Assembly: GCA_002368155.1 (NCBI GenBank)
Contig: AP018180.1
Span: forward strand, 6,094,908 to 6,158,907
DNA: 64,000 nucleotides
Reading direction: 5' to 3'
DNA from: Nostoc carneum NIES-2107
GTDB taxonomy: Bacteria > Cyanobacteriota > Cyanobacteriia > Cyanobacteriales > Nostocaceae
The notes beneath the pieces are model-generated. The model searched no databases. It saw only the letters and a program-made list of their open reading frames with translations, and was not told the DNA's origin. Each line of letters opens with the position of its first letter. Positions within the stretch are counted from its first letter, which is position 1. Below, piece by piece: positions 52,013 to 61,211 of this stretch. The translations under genes were made by a program, and so were the position numbers.

Positions 52013-54829
52013 CTAAATACCTAAGAGTTCATCTAGCTGCAAATTCGGCAAATCAGGAGGAATTACAGAGCGTGTTAGGGAGATTTTGTCACTTTCCTGT
52101 TGAGTTTCCTGATTAATTGCGATCGCTTCTACGCGCATTTCTAAGCAGCCAAAAGGTACGTGTAATTGCGTTTTTACTTCCAAGACTCCCGAAGAGTTTG
52201 GTAGTAAATCTTTCAGGATATAGGGGCCGTCTATTAACCAACGTGTTTGGCAATCCTTAATCCATAACTTCACCACAACTTCTGGCGGTACTTCAGGTAG
52301 TTCGATGCGTACTCGTACAGATGTACCAGCAATTAATTCTCCTTCTGGTAAATACAGTTGCGGAATTGGCAAAGACTCAACAACTGCTACAGCCATCAAC
52401 GGTAATGGCGATGGTGGTGCTATTAATGGTACTTCTTCTTGCTCTTCCTCTTCTTCTTCAGGAATGCTCGGAACTATCTCTTCTTCCGGCTCAATGTAAG
52501 TATCATCTACAATAATTTCTTCTGTAACCCGCACTAGGGGTATCTTCGGATAACGTGGTGGCGGGGGAGGTGGCTCTGGTACTGGTAGCGTTAATTCTAT
52601 TTCTGATACATTTTCTACTGTCTCTAGCTCCTGTTGGGCAAGCTCCAACTCATCTGCAACTATTCCTATGTCAGCATCTAAGTTGAATGACAAGTTGAGT
52701 TCAATATCAGTGCTTTCAGGGTTAAAAGCATCACTAATTTGCTCATCGGGCGTTGTCTGGTTGGCGACAACATCCATTTCATCATCTTGATCTAGCAGAT
52801 GGATCGGTTCGGGTAAAGAGAAGCCTTGGCTCTGCAACCACTGCGTAATCAGTGGGGATGAGTAGGGGTTTCCCTCTATAACTAATTTGGGACGAGTTGG
52901 TGTAGCTGTTTGTGCAACTGCATCATCAATTAATTGCGAATCAGGTGATGTAGTTGGTTGTGCAGCATCATCAATAAATTCGAGAGATGGTATCGCAGGT
53001 TGTGCCACCGCATCATCAAATTCTGGCAAAGTTGGTGTAGCTACTTCTGCAACCACATCATTAATTAATTCAGGAGGTGGTGGCGTAGCAGGTTGTGCCA
53101 CCGGATTATCAAACCCCGGTCGAGTTGGCGTAGATACACCAGCAATATAGGCATCGATTAATTTAGAGCGACGTGGTACAGTTTCTTCGACAACAGGTTG
53201 ATTTTGAGATTGTGGATAGCTACGTAATAATTCAGCGTTCAATTCCAGATCAGGTAAATTGACATCTAGTGCTGTTGATGTTTTTGGAGATTGAGAATCT
53301 GAAGAAACTGCCTCCTCACCACCGGGTAAAGCTGGTAACGGTTTCAAGAATGGAAATGTACCGCTCATCATGGGTAATCGCCGATTTGTAATTACCAGCT
53401 CATCCATGTTGATCGCGGCTAAAGTGTCAACCTTGTCGAGACTTTCTTCTTGTTGCGGCGACTCTGCTGCCAGTGATTCTGCCACCTTAGCAGGTATAGG
53501 AGGTAACGGTGGCATATTCGGCAATTGAATCCCACTATGAGACTCTACAGATTTTTTTGGCGATCGCGTTTTAATTTCTGGGGGAAGAAATTTCGGTACC
53601 GATGCACCGAGAGCTAAAGAATCGTCGGGTTGGATCGTTTTCACTAAATTCAACAGCGACAAATCAATACCAGGTGATGACTCAGAGGTTGCAGGTGCAG
53701 GTATTTCTTCGACAATCTCTGGTTTTTTGGCTGTGAGTTCGGCTTTGATGACCAGTAATTCGCTCACATCTGCTGTAATTGTGAAAGACTGGCTAGCTAA
53801 TAAAACTACTTCCCCACCCTCATTAACTGCACCATATAAATTGACATCCGCCAAAATTAACTTAGATTCACAATCAGCCGGAATATCAATTGTCGCTGGG
53901 ATATTAAAAGGTACCACTTTGTTAGGCAAAGCTTGCCGTACCTGATGCAAGGTTTCTAAACCTAGAGGTGAGCGTAAATCAATTTTTAATTCTAGAGAAT
54001 AGAGCGTTTGTTTCTCAGGAATCTCAACTTCTTCATTTTCTGGTTTTAGCTCTAATTGCCCATTAATTGTGAAACTTTCCCCCCAACGAGCAACATAGGT
54101 TTCCCGATCAAGCTTCAGCAAAAGAGGTGGTAATCCTAGAGTTGGCGGATCTGCCAACATTTCCTCATCCAATAGCGGCTCAGAGGTAGGTAAGGCTAAT
54201 TCTATTAAGTTTTGTAAAAGTTGTTCTGCCGTTACTCCCCTCACCCAAACTGGGCTGACAGGCTGATCGATAATGGCATCTTCTAAAGATTCAATTGGAA
54301 CTTCGCTTCTGGCAGGGCTAATTTCTATTGTAGTTATTGTGGCTGGGGCAGTATTAACAGTTTCTGGTGGTGCAATGCTAGTGTCTGTCTCTTCAGGAAC
54401 AGCATGTGCGAGATCATTAACAGGAATATGAAAAGAGTCTGGAGGTGAATCTAATACTGGATTTATCTCATCTGCTTGCTGAGATAAAACCCGCACATAG
54501 AGGTTGTATTGCCAAGATTGACCGCCGAGAATATCAGACATTAAGTCGCCAGAGCATTGCAGTTCCCAAATTCCTGCTTTGAAATAGGTATAGGGAATTA
54601 CCGCCATTAAACCTTCTGCATTAGTGCGACGTGATCGCTTCTGAATTCGCCGCTTGGGCGGGACTTCTTGCGTCGATGAGTGAATTACCCGTACTTCCAC
54701 ATCCGTATTAGGACGGTTAGAACGAGCCAAAACTCTATACCGACCTTCAATAATTTCTACCTTTGGCGATTCCAGGGTATGCCAAGCGCGATCGCCCTGT
54801 CTCTGTATCAGAAATTGCCAGTGTTCCAT
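52013..54829 (-). CDS. Large acidic Pro/Glu-rich protein of unknown function
   Basis: 938 aa with no signal peptide or TM helix. An N-terminal beta-rich domain (1-115, WQFLIQRQGDRAWHTLES, WELQCSGDLMSDILGGQSW) precedes a second folded part (about 220-360, LLLKLDRETYVARWGESFTI). The long low-complexity middle (360-800) includes four to five units of about 25 aa such as DNPVAQPATPPPPEL and DDAVAQTATPTRPKL (about 560-650). A last beta domain follows (820-935, LYLPEGELIAGTSVRVRIELP). The folded parts look like Ig-like or carbohydrate-binding sandwiches. I recall orthologues only in cyanobacteria. Perhaps a structural scaffold. Confidence 0.85.
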   Translation of the reverse strand: MEHWQFLIQRQGDRAWHTLESPKVEIIEGRYRVLARSNRPNTDVEVRVIHSSTQEVPPKRRIQKRSRRTNAEGLMAVIPYTYFKAGIWELQCSGDLMSDILGGQSWQYNLYVRVLSQQADEINPVLDSPPDSFHIPVNDLAHAVPEETDTSIAPPETVNTAPATITTIEISPARSEVPIESLEDAIIDQPVSPVWVRGVTAEQLLQNLIELALPTSEPLLDEEMLADPPTLGLPPLLLKLDRETYVARWGESFTINGQLELKPENEEVEIPEKQTLYSLELKIDLRSPLGLETLHQVRQALPNKVVPFNIPATIDIPADCESKLILADVNLYGAVNEGGEVVLLASQSFTITADVSELLVIKAELTAKKPEIVEEIPAPATSESSPGIDLSLLNLVKTIQPDDSLALGASVPKFLPPEIKTRSPKKSVESHSGIQLPNMPPLPPIPAKVAESLAAESPQQEESLDKVDTLAAINMDELVITNRRLPMMSGTFPFLKPLPALPGGEEAVSSDSQSPKTSTALDVNLPDLELNAELLRSYPQSQNQPVVEETVPRRSKLIDAYIAGVSTPTRPGFDNPVAQPATPPPPELINDVVAEVATPTLPEFDDAVAQPAIPSLEFIDDAAQPTTSPDSQLIDDAVAQTATPTRPKLVIEGNPYSSPLITQWLQSQGFSLPEPIHLLDQDDEMDVVANQTTPDEQISDAFNPESTDIELNLSFNLDADIGIVADELELAQQELETVENVSEIELTLPVPEPPPPPPRYPKIPLVRVTEEIIVDDTYIEPEEEIVPSIPEEEEEEQEEVPLIAPPSPLPLMAVAVVESLPIPQLYLPEGELIAGTSVRVRIELPEVPPEVVVKLWIKDCQTRWLIDGPYILKDLLPNSSGVLEVKTQLHVPFGCLEMRVEAIAINQETQQESDKISLTRSVIPPDLPNLQLDELLGI

Positions 54830-55167
54830 TGTGAGTGATGCCCAGACCGCAGACCAGCTGAGTAATATTTTGCATTACTTGCTTGCAAGTTTACCTCAGC
54901 AACTTACAATTGCATAATCTTAGGCCATGTTTTGATAAAGATACTGTTAAAAGGTAACTCTTCACAGTGAAATCATCATCAGTAAAATTTACATTACGGC
55001 CAGCAATTAATAGAGACTGTTTTTCTAGTATGACCCTTGATAATGCTCTCTCTGCTGATTTAGAGCCAAAACTAATCCTGGAAACACTAAAGTACCAGAC
55101 TCTTCAAGCTGTCAGTAGCCACCTAGATTGGAGATAATAATTCCAGCGCAGTAATTCTCTATTATCT
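54830..55167. other. Divergent spacer with tiny open frame
   Basis: 338 bp without an established gene. A 35-codon frame at 55030-55137 (MTLDNALSADLEPKLI...) has no ribosome site. Holds promoters for both flanking genes. Confidence 0.4.
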
Positions 55168-55788
55168 ATGACTCAGTCCATAAGTAAGCTAGTAACCTTT
55201 GAGGAATTTGTCGATTGGCTACCTGAAAACTCAGGGTTACGCTACGAATTACATAATGGAAGTATTGTAGAAATGGCACAACCAGTAGGGGAACACGAAG
55301 AAGTAAAGGGTTTTATAGCTAGAAAAGTAACAGTTGAGTTTGATCGCTTAGACCTCCCCTATGTTATCCCCAACCAAGCTATAGTCAGACCACCTGAAAA
55401 AGATTCTGGTTATTTTCCTGATGTTTTGGTGCTAAACCGTGCCAATTTAGCCAATGAACCTTTGTGGAAAAAAGAATCTACCGTGAGTTTAGGTGCATCA
55501 ATACCTTTGGTAATCGAGGTTGTATCAACCAACTGGCGGGACGATTACTACTTAAAATATGCTGATTATGAGGAGATGGGAATTCCCGAATACTGGATTA
55601 TAGATTATGCAGCTTTAGGTGGACGCAATTTTATTGGCAACCCCAAAAAGCCAACAATCTCTGTCTGTAACTTGGTTGATGGAGAATATCAAATTAGTAA
55701 GTTTCAAGATAGCGAGCCTCTTATCTGTCAAACATTTCCCGCGTTAAATTTGACTCCAAACCAAATTTTTCAAGCAAGTTTGCTGTAG
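55168..55788 (+). CDS. Uma2-family (DUF820) restriction-like nuclease
   Basis: A 206-aa PD-(D/E)XK-fold protein, a family greatly expanded in cyanobacteria. Motifs are VTFEEFVDWLPENSGLRYELHNGSIVEM, then the catalytic strand PDVLVLNRANL and PLVIEVVSTNWRDDYYLKY, and IPEYWIIDYAAL. The biological role of the family is unsettled; some act on DNA, many are carried by mobile elements. A 58-bp inverted repeat that could be a terminator lies at 55906. Confidence 0.9.
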   Translation: MTQSISKLVTFEEFVDWLPENSGLRYELHNGSIVEMAQPVGEHEEVKGFIARKVTVEFDRLDLPYVIPNQAIVRPPEKDSGYFPDVLVLNRANLANEPLWKKESTVSLGASIPLVIEVVSTNWRDDYYLKYADYEEMGIPEYWIIDYAALGGRNFIGNPKKPTISVCNLVDGEYQISKFQDSEPLICQTFPALNLTPNQIFQASLL

Positions 55789-55905
55789 TCTTTATTATTC
55801 GTCATTAATTCTGAAGCTATACTTTGCTAGCTATAGTTTTTTATAGCAATTTTCTGCGTTATCTATGGCATAGTTATTTTCAAAAAAAACTAATTTAAAA
55901 ATAAA

Positions 55906-55962
55906 GACTAGAGACTGGGAACTAGGCAGGAAATAATCTTGCCTAGTCCCTAATCTCTAGTC
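55906..55962. repeat. Long imperfect inverted repeat
   Basis: GACTAGAGACTGGGAACTAGGCAG at the left pairs with CTTGCCTAGTCCCTAATCTCTAGTC at the right with few mismatches, around a short AT centre. It lies 117 bp after the Uma2 gene. Probably a heptad-repeat-derived hairpin working as a terminator. Confidence 0.7.
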
Positions 55963-56027
55963 CATATTTTCTTTTTCATGTGTCCTAATGTACACAGTTA
56001 CTGAGGACGACTTCTTAGTTGAAATCA

Positions 56028-56273
56028 TCAAACATTATAAAGACTTCGATAGTAAGCCAAAATTTGCTGAACACGGTGTCGACTTGAAGACTTAGGGTTG
56101 GAAACCCAAGAAATCCATAAACCTTCAATTTGACTTTGATAATAATCAAACTCTAGAGACGACTGAGGTATAAAACCTACTTCTACCCCTTCAACTTGAC
56201 GCAAATGAGCCGCTATCTCTCGATAGACAGCTAAAGGCAAACCAGCAAATTCAATTTTTTCCTTCGTCTCCAT
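56028..56273 (-). CDS. Small conserved hypothetical protein
   Basis: An 81-aa soluble protein (LPLAVYREIAAHLRQVEGVEVGF, then YYQSQIEGLWISWVSNP, QQILAYYRSLY). Its pattern is typical of short cyanobacterial proteins of unknown role. It starts 30 bp after the PilP-like lipoprotein gene on the same strand, so it is probably co-transcribed. Confidence 0.78.
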   Translation of the reverse strand: METKEKIEFAGLPLAVYREIAAHLRQVEGVEVGFIPQSSLEFDYYQSQIEGLWISWVSNPKSSSRHRVQQILAYYRSLYNV

Positions 56274-56303
56274 TGTAATGAAGCTCCGACAGCAACAAGA
56301 TTG

Positions 56304-57161
56304 TTAAGATGGCGTTGTCTGCGAACCAGGATTTACACCGGGATTCGTAGTTGTTGTTGCTGAGTTGGTAGGCGCATCTCCCACCATTCTGGCAACTTCA
56401 ATTCCATATTGTTCCACAATCACAATAGGATTGGAGCCTTCATTCATTTCAATACGCTTAATTAAAAGACCATTGGCTAGTCGCTGTCCGGCTTGCACAT
56501 AGCGACTGGTTGGCTCATTTGGTACTTTAATAATCGCCTGTAGTTGTTTACCAATTAAAACTACACCCGTTACAAAAACTGACCTGGCTAAATCAGGTTC
56601 TGGTGGTTTAGGTAATACAGATACCAGATTTGGGCTAGGAAGTACTGGCGGCAGAACTTTTGGCAAAACAGGAATTAGCTTAGGAATGGCAGCAGTTTTT
56701 TGGATTGCTATTTTTCTGGGTTGGATAGTAGCTGCTTTAACTGCGCTCTTAGGTGGTACTGTTGTTACTGCTACTGTTACTGCTGGCGGTTTAGGAATAG
56801 GCAGAGGCGGTAAATTAGGAACAGGTCTTCCTGGTGCGTTAGGAAGTATGCCATTAGCTCCCTGTGCGATAATTTCCGCAAATGGGTCTGTTCGTCCTTT
56901 TGATACCAAAACTAACCGCTCTGTAGCATTAGTAGGCTGAATCAAAGTAGAAGCAGGACTGTAAGTTGCGGCGGCAACTTTTGAGGACTGTTTTCCAGGG
57001 ACGAGTGGATTATTAAAAGTTTGCTTAGCTGGTGGCGATTTGAGTGCTGGTTTGGCAACCGGGCTAGAATTAGTAGCTTGCGGTGTTTCTTCTGTGGTAC
57101 ATCCAGCGATCGCCAACGCTAAAATGGCTGCACCTGCGATTGTGAAATTTTTTCTATCCAT
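56304..57161 (-). CDS. PilP-like lipoprotein
   Basis: A 285-aa lipoprotein with lipobox ALAIAGCTT (Cys near 21). A long Pro/Ala/Lys-rich linker (about 25-185) leads to a C-terminal small beta domain (about 190-265: FVTGVVLIGKQLQAIIKV, GLLIKRIEMNEGSNPIVIVEQYG). The KGRTDPF motif before the linker and the C-terminal domain recall PilP of type IV pili, but similarity is weak. It lies 163 bp downstream of a SigF-type sigma factor gene on the same strand; SigF controls pilus genes in several cyanobacteria, which fits. Confidence 0.72.
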   Translation of the reverse strand: MDRKNFTIAGAAILALAIAGCTTEETPQATNSSPVAKPALKSPPAKQTFNNPLVPGKQSSKVAAATYSPASTLIQPTNATERLVLVSKGRTDPFAEIIAQGANGILPNAPGRPVPNLPPLPIPKPPAVTVAVTTVPPKSAVKAATIQPRKIAIQKTAAIPKLIPVLPKVLPPVLPSPNLVSVLPKPPEPDLARSVFVTGVVLIGKQLQAIIKVPNEPTSRYVQAGQRLANGLLIKRIEMNEGSNPIVIVEQYGIEVARMVGDAPTNSATTTTNPGVNPGSQTTPS

Positions 57162-57324
57162 TAGCCGTTCTCAAAAGCTATAGGAAAATTTGTTTAGGAA
57201 AATTAACCAGCCTTAAATTTGTATTAAAGACTAAGTCTGTTCCCTTTATAACCTAATTTTTTGCAATTGCATGGTTATTTTTATACTGTCAGTACAGCAT
57301 AAATGCGGAGTGGATATTTGCTAG

Positions 57325-58101
57325 TTACTCGTCTACCACACCCATAAGCTTTTTCAACAAGTCCAGTCCTTTCTTGACTCTCCGGGAAACCGTGACTACA
57401 CTAATCCCTAAATGTTCTGCTACTTGTTTTTGTGTCAAATCATGTAAAAATACACATTCCAAAACATCACGGGTGCGCTGTTCCAACTGAACCAATGCTT
57501 GTTGTAGACGAATTTGATCTTCTTGCGCTAATTGAAAACTGCGATAGTGAGGATCTGGAACTAATTCTCCTAGGCTTGTAGAACCTTCTTCTCCATCTTG
57601 TATTGGTACATCCAAGCTCAAAGGCGCACGATTAATCCATGCTAATTTAATTTCCTGCCATTCATTAGGGGAAATTTCTAGTGCAGCTGCTAGTTCAGAG
57701 TCAGTCGGTTGGCGATTATATTGTGCACGCAAAGAACGCGAAACTCCTATCGCTTGCTGTTGCAGTGCTAAGTAGCGTCGGGGAATGCGTACAGTTACAC
57801 CTTTATCTCGGAGGTAATGTTGAATTTCACCGCGAATATAAGGAACAGTAAAGGAACTAAAAGCATGTCCCTTAGAAATTTCAAATTTCTCAATTGCCTT
57901 AATCAAACCTAAACAGCCGACTTGGAGTAAGTCTTCATAGTTTTCATGGCATTGATTCATCCAATAGTGAGCTTCTCTTCTCACTAGTCCAAAATTGAGT
58001 TTAACTAGCTGATTGCGAATGGTTTCTGAGCGCGATTGCTGATATTCTCGCAACAATTGCCAGGTTTCATGCTTCAGTTCAGTGGTGACAGTGGTAGGCA
58101 T
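57325..58101 (-). CDS. sigF: Group 3 sigma factor, SigF type
   Basis: A 258-aa alternative sigma factor. Region 2 is at about 30-100 (YEDLLQVGCLGLIKAIEKFEISKGHAFSSF), region 3 at 105-165 (RDKGVTVRIPRRYLAL), and region 4 at 195-250 (LTQKQVAEHLGISVVTVSRRVKKGL). No region 1.1, as expected for group 3. SigF governs motility, pilus and stress genes in Synechocystis and Nostoc. The open frame starts at a TTG (58122); ATG 58101 is preferred. Transcribed toward the PilP-like gene. Confidence 0.88.
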   Translation of the reverse strand: MPTTVTTELKHETWQLLREYQQSRSETIRNQLVKLNFGLVRREAHYWMNQCHENYEDLLQVGCLGLIKAIEKFEISKGHAFSSFTVPYIRGEIQHYLRDKGVTVRIPRRYLALQQQAIGVSRSLRAQYNRQPTDSELAAALEISPNEWQEIKLAWINRAPLSLDVPIQDGEEGSTSLGELVPDPHYRSFQLAQEDQIRLQQALVQLEQRTRDVLECVFLHDLTQKQVAEHLGISVVTVSRRVKKGLDLLKKLMGVVDE

Positions 58102-58122
58102 AGCACCGAGTTTATTGAGCAA

Positions 58123-59049
58123 AGCAAATAAAGCGTGAAGTAATTGCTTGTAAACTTAGATGCGATTGAGCGATATGAACATAAATATCAAACTAAATTA
58201 CCCAATAGATTTATGACACATAACAAATTTGTTATGACAGAACCTAAGATGGGTAAACAATCGAGCTAAGTGCAAACAAGCATATTTGGTATTTTGTTTG
58301 TTATCTAGCTTTGGTATTACCTAGAGCCAAAAAACTATATAGACACAAAATATAAAACTTTCTATTGTTTTTCAAACCGAGATTGTACCTAAATTTGCTT
58401 ATTAAGTATCAGGTTAGATGGTCAACAAAAACTTTGATTATCTGATGATGAACTTGGAGTTTTTAACCTTGATTGGCTCAGTAAAAATACGACATTAACT
58501 ACCAAAAATCATCATTATTTCAAGTTTGCTAAATATATAGGCAAAAATATACGTACTTGTTATTAACGATTAATTAGTTAACATCAATTACAGTTTTTAT
58601 CAAAAATGAGATTTCGGATGGATGCGGTTGATTATAAAAATTTAAAAATACACTTTTAAGATTTTAAATTTCGTATTCAAATTTGAAATAAAAAATTTCA
58701 AATATAAAAATTTTATAAGTATGATAAATGTTTGAATAAATTAAGCCTAATTATAATTGAAGTTTAAATTAAAGAATAGCAAATAGCGCTGTGCTGAACA
58801 GAGACACTGAGCGCCCAAAAAGTAGCTTCTCTAGATAATTTCATCACTCAGCCAAATCTCAAAAGCTTTCTTGCACTGTCTTTGCCTACGCCAGTAAATA
58901 AAAAAATATAGAGATTAGCTGATTTGCAAAAAAAACACATACCCCCTTAAATTAAGGGCGTATGTGGATTAAATTTTGCATTCAAGCCTAATGCATACAG
59001 AATTGTTGTGACTATCTGAGTGCCCGTAATTTGCGGTACTCAAGCTAAC
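58123..59049. other. Gene-free spacer sigF/psbO
   Basis: About 925 bp with no gene, very AT-rich from 58560 to 58790 (long A/T runs, AAATTTGAAATAAAAAATTTC). It contains the sigF promoter region and, at its right end, the psbO terminator. No other element seen. Confidence 0.6.
58928..58966 (-). terminator. psbO terminator
   Basis: On the minus strand, CACATACGCCCTTAA and TTAAGGGGGTATGTG pair with one mismatch in the stem, followed by eight T residues. It lies 84 bp after the psbO stop codon. Confidence 0.9.
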
Positions 59050-59883
59050 TTAGCCTCTGTTGGGTTCAACTCGAGCGTAGAAAAGCCCACGAATCTTAAC
59101 TTCTTTAGGTTCACCAGCACCTAAATCAGTATCAGATGGCTGTTCACTATCGAAAGTACCTGCAATTTCACCAGTAGAGTTATCAACTTTAGCTACTTGC
59201 AGGGAAATTTTGCCGCTCAGACTTTCAGCACGCTTAACGTTAGTGCGAGTCAGTTCATCATCATCCGCTTGGGCAGGCAGCGCTACAGCGTTATCATAAC
59301 CAGTAACCACACCCCGTCCTTTGGGATCTAAGAAAGCAGCACCACGATATGAAGGTACTTTGAATGTACCTTCAAAATCTGTAGAGGTATTCAAGCTGAT
59401 TGAACCAGGTTGTGTTTGAGCAACTAAGTTCTTGATAGTAAACAGGAAAGGTACTCGCTCACCACCAGGGAGTTGCACAGTGATGGCTTGAAAGTCTAAA
59501 CCATCTTTTTCTGCAAATGTCAAGCTGCTGTCTGAATTAATTGTCAGATCGCCTTGTACTTGGTCAATAGTGGATGTATACCTGGTTAGCAGCTTACCAG
59601 CAACAAATTCTGCTTCTTGGCGTTTATTAGCTGGTTCTTCTTTGACAAAGAAATTGGTTGGTTCTAAGCAAAGTTCTTTAATGGTGTAGGACTGGCTAGA
59701 ATCCAAGGGAATGGAACCACGGCTTGTTTCTGCCAATTGAGGGCACTTGTTAGCCAAACCAGTGCCACGAATTTGTTCGTATGTAAGTATGTCTCTACTA
59801 CTAGCAGAGGAACCATCACTGCAAGCAGTTATTAGCCCTAGGCACAAAGCCAAGAATGCAACAATTAAAGCGCGATACCTCAT
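59050..59883 (-). CDS. psbO: PSII manganese-stabilising protein PsbO
   Basis: A 277-aa extrinsic subunit that stabilises the oxygen-evolving Mn cluster on the lumen side. LTYEQIRGTGLANKCPQL, FVKEEPANKRQEAEFVAGK, ERVPFLFTIK and SYRGAAFLDPKGRGVVTGYDNAVALPA are diagnostic; two Cys form the usual disulfide. The leader ends LGLITACSDGSS, a good lipobox, so the mature protein may be a lipoprotein, which is not the case in plants. The frame extends to a TTG at 59901, but ATG 59883 has GAGG 6 nt upstream. Confidence 0.97.
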   Translation of the reverse strand: MRYRALIVAFLALCLGLITACSDGSSASSRDILTYEQIRGTGLANKCPQLAETSRGSIPLDSSQSYTIKELCLEPTNFFVKEEPANKRQEAEFVAGKLLTRYTSTIDQVQGDLTINSDSSLTFAEKDGLDFQAITVQLPGGERVPFLFTIKNLVAQTQPGSISLNTSTDFEGTFKVPSYRGAAFLDPKGRGVVTGYDNAVALPAQADDDELTRTNVKRAESLSGKISLQVAKVDNSTGEIAGTFDSEQPSDTDLGAGEPKEVKIRGLFYARVEPNRG

Positions 59884-59949
59884 GATCAACCTCAATTTCA
59901 AAAATTAATATCTAACGTTGTAAAACTGCACTTAAGTTTCGATCTCTGG

Positions 59950-60345
59950 TGAGAAACCGCCCTAATATAGGGGCGTTGACGGTAGTTTACCCTTATGCCT
60001 TTCCGTTTTCGGTTGGGCACAGTTCCTTCCCTACGGGTAGGGTTAGGTAATTGCCGCTCAAACTTATGTTTGCTAAACGTATTTAAACGTGTCGCTCTTT
60101 TGACTCGGGGATAGAAACCCCAGGCTAGCTAGTACACCGCATCCATTACGGATGTGTGGCCCAAAACGGGCAAAAACCAGCAGTTTTACTATTGTCGGCA
60201 TTTGGTAGAGTTTGGGCGCATCAATGATTGTGCCCTGACACAGAGCGGCATCAGCGCTTGCCTCTGAGGACACGAAGAGCAAGATTCTCTTCGTACTTTC
60301 CTCTAGCGTATGGCAAAAGTGGCATCGCTTTAATCGTTCTGTATT
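59950..60345 (+). ncRNA. Highly structured region, candidate non-coding RNA
   Basis: About 395 bp with many stable hairpins: CGCCCTAATATAGGGGCG (59958), GGGGATAGAAACCCC (60107), CATCC-ATTAC-GGATG (60140), GCCC-AAAAC-GGGC (60159), GGGCGCA...TGTGCCC (60214), and ACGAAGAG-CAAGATT-CTCTTCGT inside GAGGA/TCCTC (60266-60303). It is GC-richer than its surroundings and has no convincing gene. Loops are A-rich on the plus strand, which favours that strand. The size and the GGTGAGAAACC start recall HEARO/IscB-type omegaRNAs of cyanobacterial IS200/605 elements, but no nuclease gene follows. Class unproven; it could also be a psbO upstream element. Confidence 0.5.
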
Positions 60346-60594
60346 ATGTATGTGTCGCCACTACATACAGCCCATTGTTTAAATAGGGAAATCAGCCAGA
60401 TCATACGATTTTTTGAAACTCAAAATCAAAGCACTCTCGTATTAACCCAGAATATCCCGAGTAGATTTAGCTCACGTTTAGGCTCTAATGAACGTAATTG
60501 GGTTGTTGTAAAGGCGATGTCTAACACTGACTATGCCTACGCAATTGTGTTCAATGAGGAGATAAATGAGCAGCCTGTAGCTTGCTTCGCCTAG
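60346..60594 (+). CDS. Doubtful small open frame
   Basis: 82 codons after the structured region. The second half (ERNWVVVKAMSNTDYAYAIVFNEEINEQP) reads like a protein, the first half less so. No ribosome site at the ATG. It may be the remnant of a gene once linked to the structured element. No family recognised. Confidence 0.3.
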   Translation: MYVSPLHTAHCLNREISQIIRFFETQNQSTLVLTQNIPSRFSSRLGSNERNWVVVKAMSNTDYAYAIVFNEEINEQPVACFA

Positions 60595-60853
60595 GGAGTA
60601 AGATTTAATGTCAGATGGGTAACGAAGGAGTAGAGGCAGGAAATATAGTTTATTGATTTGGTGAAATCGGATAATTTATGTTTTCCGAGTTTTCCCATCG
60701 GAAAGTTTTCAGACAGTTAAGGCTGGATAACCAAAAGGCAGCAATCCTCAACAACCGTATAAAAGGCTATTGAGAAGATATAACACTGCTAGCCAATAGA
60801 AAGCCAAAAATGTTGGGTAAATTTGATTAGGCCATTTATACGGAAAAGCTGGC

Positions 60854-61204
60854 ATGAGTAACGAGAGAAGCTTGGAAGCAGAAAATCTGTCTTCTAAACT
60901 ACAAATAATTTCAAATACTGTGTATGAGGCAGCAAAAAGTTGCCAAGGAGATGCGATCGCGCTTTTAGCTTTACTACGGCAGTTAGAACAGTTACACCGC
61001 GAGATTCGGGATGGAGCTTTTCAAGCAACTTTACCTGAAAACCGTCAGCAACTCTACTCATTGCTTAAAGATATTGAATCTGAGGGAGGCTGGCCTTACA
61101 TTGAGCGCATGAGACTACAAGCCTTTTTAGCAAACTTGGTAGAAGATGCTAATGAGGATAATAGCGGCGGTGTAGTCAACAGCGATCGCTCTTGTGGTTG
61201 GTAA
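60854..61204 (+). CDS. Conserved hypothetical helical protein
   Basis: A 116-aa, probably all-helical soluble protein (SSKLQIISNTVYEAAKSCQGD, LLALLRQLEQLHREIRDGAF, SEGGWPYIERMRLQAFLANL). The plan is typical of short cyanobacterial proteins without assigned role. It is convergent with the WD40 gene, only 7 bp between stops. No signal peptide, membrane segment or catalytic motif. Confidence 0.78.
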   Translation: MSNERSLEAENLSSKLQIISNTVYEAAKSCQGDAIALLALLRQLEQLHREIRDGAFQATLPENRQQLYSLLKDIESEGGWPYIERMRLQAFLANLVEDANEDNSGGVVNSDRSCGW

Positions 61205-61211
61205 ATTTTGG

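Noticed and set aside
52305-53150. Plus-strand frames in the Pro/Glu-rich gene, some Ser/Gly-rich
   Set aside because: Mirror images of the low-complexity repeats in the real gene on the other strand.
55030-55137. 35-codon frame MTLDNALSADLEPK...
   Set aside because: Readable, but no ribosome site and too short to judge without comparison.
60073-60282. 69-codon frame on the minus strand
   Set aside because: Lies wholly within the hairpin-rich structured region; its codons are explained by the stems.
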